DNA from: Acidimicrobiaceae bacterium
GTDB lineage: Bacteria; Actinomycetota; Acidimicrobiia; Acidimicrobiales; Ilumatobacteraceae
Reading direction: 5' to 3'
Length of the DNA: 64,000 nucleotides
Assembly: GCA_947446815.1 (NCBI GenBank)
Contig: CANFGT010000006.1
Coordinates: forward strand, 1-64,000
The stretch's first letter is position 1, and every line of letters begins with the position of its first letter. The notes beneath the pieces are model-generated. The model saw only the letters and a program-made list of their open reading frames with translations, was not told where the DNA came from and searched no databases. A program made the position numbers and the translations under genes. Shown piece by piece: positions 61,754 through 64,000 of this stretch.

Positions 61754-62527
61754 ATGACTACTGAAAACACCTCACAGATCAGCCGCCGTTCAATGCTTCG
61801 TACCAGCGGTGCATTGGTTGCAGGCGGAGCAGTGCTCGCAGCATGTGGCACCACACCAACAGTGACCCGTATTGGTGAAACACCCACCATCCCGAAGCTC
61901 ACTGAAGCAACCGTGTCCGACGCTGCACTTCTCCGTACGGCAATGTCCGTTGAGAAGATGGTCGCAAACATGTTGTCCGACTCACGCCTTACTGGCTTGG
62001 CAGACAAAACCTCTGCTCCCATCATCGCTGCTTTCGCTGCAGCACATAACGCGCACCTCACTGCATTGGCCCCGATGGTCACCGCTCATGGTGGTCAGCC
62101 ATACAACGAACCTAATGAAAAGCTCATGGTCGCTTACGGTGAACCAGCGTTGGCTCTCATTGCAGAAGGTAAAAAGGCAGTCGATGTTCTCGCACTGACG
62201 CTTGCGCTTGAAACACTCGTTGCAGGCACATATCAGTACTTCGTAGCACTTGCGACAGAGCCTGCACTTCGCGCCGAGATGATGCGCTTTGGTGCAAAGT
62301 CATCCCGTCGTGCTGCTGTGGCTTCACAGCTCATCGATGGTGGCATCAAGGCTTTTGGTCAACAGTTCGACGATCAAGGAATTCTTATTCCTGGAACCAT
62401 CGCAACATTCCCTGCAGCATTCGGCTCTCTGAGCTCCGTGCAGGTTTCACTTGGAGCAGAGAATGAAGTGGGCACCCGCGCCACCATCCTCATGGACACT
62501 CCAAGTCTCAACAGCATCATTTACTGA
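61754..62527 (+). CDS. Tat-exported lipoprotein with ferritin-like domain
   Basis: This 257-residue protein has a twin-arginine signal (SRRSMLRTSGALVAGGAVLAAC) ending in a lipobox (LAAC), so it should be a Tat-exported lipoprotein processed by LspA. The mature part has ferritin-like helices (LLRTAMSVEKMVANMLSDS, LTLALETLVAGTYQYFVALATEPALRAEMMRFG). Part of a pair with the gene at 61170. Function unknown; anchored metal storage or peroxide protection at the outer face is possible. AGGAACAACATC precedes the ATG. Confidence 0.75.
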   Translation: MTTENTSQISRRSMLRTSGALVAGGAVLAACGTTPTVTRIGETPTIPKLTEATVSDAALLRTAMSVEKMVANMLSDSRLTGLADKTSAPIIAAFAAAHNAHLTALAPMVTAHGGQPYNEPNEKLMVAYGEPALALIAEGKKAVDVLALTLALETLVAGTYQYFVALATEPALRAEMMRFGAKSSRRAAVASQLIDGGIKAFGQQFDDQGILIPGTIATFPAAFGSLSSVQVSLGAENEVGTRATILMDTPSLNSIIY

Positions 62528-62531
62528 TCCG

Positions 62532-62556
62532 TACCGCTTCTTCGGTAGCAATTTTT
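62532..62556 (+). terminator. Candidate weak terminator of the ferritin-like operon
   Basis: taccg-cttctt-cggta forms a 5-bp stem just after the stop codon, followed by gcaattttt. The stem is short, so confidence is low; it also sits between this operon and the rnpB promoter. Confidence 0.35.
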
Positions 62557-62580
62557 CTTATCTTTCTATTCCCACGTCCG

Positions 62581-62586
62581 TACACT
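62581..62586 (+). promoter_or_regulatory. -10 box of rnpB
   Basis: TACACT lies 7 nt before the inferred 5' end of the RNase P RNA at 62594. The -35 region (around 62558) is weak. Confidence 0.45.
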
Positions 62587-62593
62587 TGCTAGC

Positions 62594-62942
<349 letters not shown>

Positions 62943-62955
62943 ACCCCCCACTCTT

Positions 62956-63534
62956 TTACAGAAGATGTGCCGTCTCGTTGAAGCCCGACAATGCAGGGCC
63001 ACGTGGTCCAGCCGTAATGCGACAGATTGATGCACGATCCAAGTGGCAGCGCCATGTGACTTCGGGTCCAACTCCCAATGCCCACGTAATCGCGCTCTTG
63101 ATTGGCGAGACATGACTCACGACCACGATGTCGGCATCTCTTGCCTCTGCGATTAGTTCCTCGAGTGCCGGACGAACCCGCTGATCAAGTTCTACTAATG
63201 ACTCTCCATTGGGTGGACGAAAGTGTGAGTCATTGCGCCACTGCGACCATTGCGATTGGTCAATGTCGTGCAACGCAACGCCATCCCAGTCGCCGTAGTT
63301 CAATTCAATGAATCGCTCATCGATGTGAACATCGTCAGAGATAGCCGCAGCGGTCTGTCGAGCGCGTTGTAGAGGACTGGAAACCACACGGGCATTCGGA
63401 TAGTGCGAACGGATATGCACTCCGCAACGTATCGCTTGTCCGGTTCCTTCCTGGTCAAGCGGGAGGTCGATATGACCTTGCAAAAGAGCTTGTGCATTCG
63501 CAGTTGTCTGACCGTGACGAAGCAGGATTAACAC
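62956..63534 (-). CDS. Histidine phosphatase (phosphoglycerate-mutase-like) family protein
   Basis: This 192-residue protein has the RHG motif LILLRHGQTTANAQ, SSPLQRARQTAAAI, the acid residue in FIELNYGDWDG and the second His in VVVSHVSPIKSAI. Members are cofactor-independent phosphatases acting on sugar or nucleotide phosphates (alpha-ribazole phosphatase, acid phosphatase, PGM-like); the substrate cannot be told. GTG start overlaps the upstream membrane protein by 7 nt. Confidence 0.88.
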   Translation of the reverse strand: MLILLRHGQTTANAQALLQGHIDLPLDQEGTGQAIRCGVHIRSHYPNARVVSSPLQRARQTAAAISDDVHIDERFIELNYGDWDGVALHDIDQSQWSQWRNDSHFRPPNGESLVELDQRVRPALEELIAEARDADIVVVSHVSPIKSAITWALGVGPEVTWRCHLDRASICRITAGPRGPALSGFNETAHLL

Positions 63535-64000
63535 TTCCCTGTCTCCCCCATTGATGGGCCAACAAGTTGACCCGTGCGAAGAAAACGCTCACGTGCTGCG
63601 GGCGAAGACATGTTGTTGGTTTTCCACGTCCACAACAGCATTGCTGCACCGGCAAATTCAAGAATCAGATTCAGACCCCAGCGGTCAAAACTTGGCAATG
63701 GCTTGTCAGCGAATGAGATGCCCGTCAAAGGCCACCAGAAATTTTTTGTGTTGTTAAATGCACCATCAAAAACAAGATGCAAGAACATGCCAATCGGGAG
63801 TGCTAACCAACGACGACGACGCACGGAACCACGTCGCGCAATTGCCATCACTGCCACAAGAACAACAATTGGAGACAGAACTGAATGCATCACCCAGGAT
63901 TGACGAGCAAGCCCATCAATCACATCGGGGATCACCGCACCAAGCGCGAGCACTCGATAATCAAATTGATCATCACGAAAAACAAACCACACAGCAATAA
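63528..64000 (-). CDS. YdjM-like membrane-bound metal-dependent hydrolase family protein (5' end outside window)
   Basis: About 157 visible residues show at least three membrane helices (VMHSVLSPIVVLVAVMAIARRG, LALPIGMFLHLVFDGAF) with the family-like ALGAVIPDVIDGL and LHLVFDGAFNNTKNFWWPLTG motifs. The reading frame stays open to the right edge, so the N-terminus is probably missing. Function unknown. It is followed by the histidine-phosphatase gene, overlapping by 7 nt. Confidence 0.65.
   Translation of the reverse strand, partial: IAVWFVFRDDQFDYRVLALGAVIPDVIDGLARQSWVMHSVLSPIVVLVAVMAIARRGSVRRRRWLALPIGMFLHLVFDGAFNNTKNFWWPLTGISFADKPLPSFDRWGLNLILEFAGAAMLLWTWKTNNMSSPAARERFLRTGQLVGPSMGETGKC

Overview
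The window looks like a chromosomal core region of an actinobacterium of moderate GC, most likely Acidimicrobiia (Ilumatobacter-like). This placement is an inference from gene content. The markers are a WhiB protein, SepF with a division/cell-wall (dcw) cluster, mycothiol ligase MshC, an F420-dependent NADP reductase, phosphatidylinositol/PIM genes laid out as in mycobacteria, a DUF3040 protein, a bacterial type A RNase P RNA, and many apparently leaderless genes (TANNNT -10 box 6-9 nt before the start codon). I saw no tRNA, rRNA, CRISPR array, insertion sequence or prophage. No gap without a gene exceeds about 300 bases.

Layout: (1) 1-1752, an arsenic island: arsR diverging from arsI, an aquaglyceroporin and arsC (cut by the left edge). 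(2) 1749-9067, minus strand: thrS, a HIT protein, an unknown membrane protein, pgsA and patA (phosphatidylinositol and PIM lipids, without pimA), then plsC, mshC and the F420:NADP reductase. fabI diverges at 9115, followed by a YyaL-type thioredoxin-fold protein. (3) 11863-20923: a nitroreductase, dnaE, a phosphodiesterase, an Rrf2 regulator, rluD, lspA and a DksA-like protein with a histone-like AAPAKK tail. (4) 20990-40876: the dcw cluster in transcription order mraZ, rsmH, ftsL, ftsI, murE, mraY, murD, ftsW, murG, murC, murB, ftsQ, ftsZ, yggS, sepF, yggT, ileS; murF is missing. It is fronted by a striking MraZ-box array and a structured mraZ-rsmH leader.

(5) 41053-51997: lipoate ligase-like, HNH, two small proteins, dinB, an IMPase plus glycerol kinase operon, a ROK kinase, SRPBCC, a membrane protein, pimB, queG, a Cys-rich mini-protein and thrB. 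(6) 51994-56378: trpD, whiB and an oxidative-stress set (DUF3501, Fe-S protein, rubrerythrin, Fur-family regulator). (7) 56511-62527: an operon of glpD, an alkyl-DHAP synthase-like flavoprotein and a second FGGY kinase that has lost the glycerol-binding residues, then two Tat-exported ferritin-like proteins. (8) rnpB, a histidine phosphatase and a membrane protein cut by the right edge.

The most interesting signals are the 10-bp-periodic MraZ-box array built into the mraZ promoter, the long-stem RNA structure between mraZ and rsmH, the perfect palindrome in front of glpD together with its unusual operon, the organoarsenical-type ars operon, and the cysteine-less DksA/histone-tail chimera.
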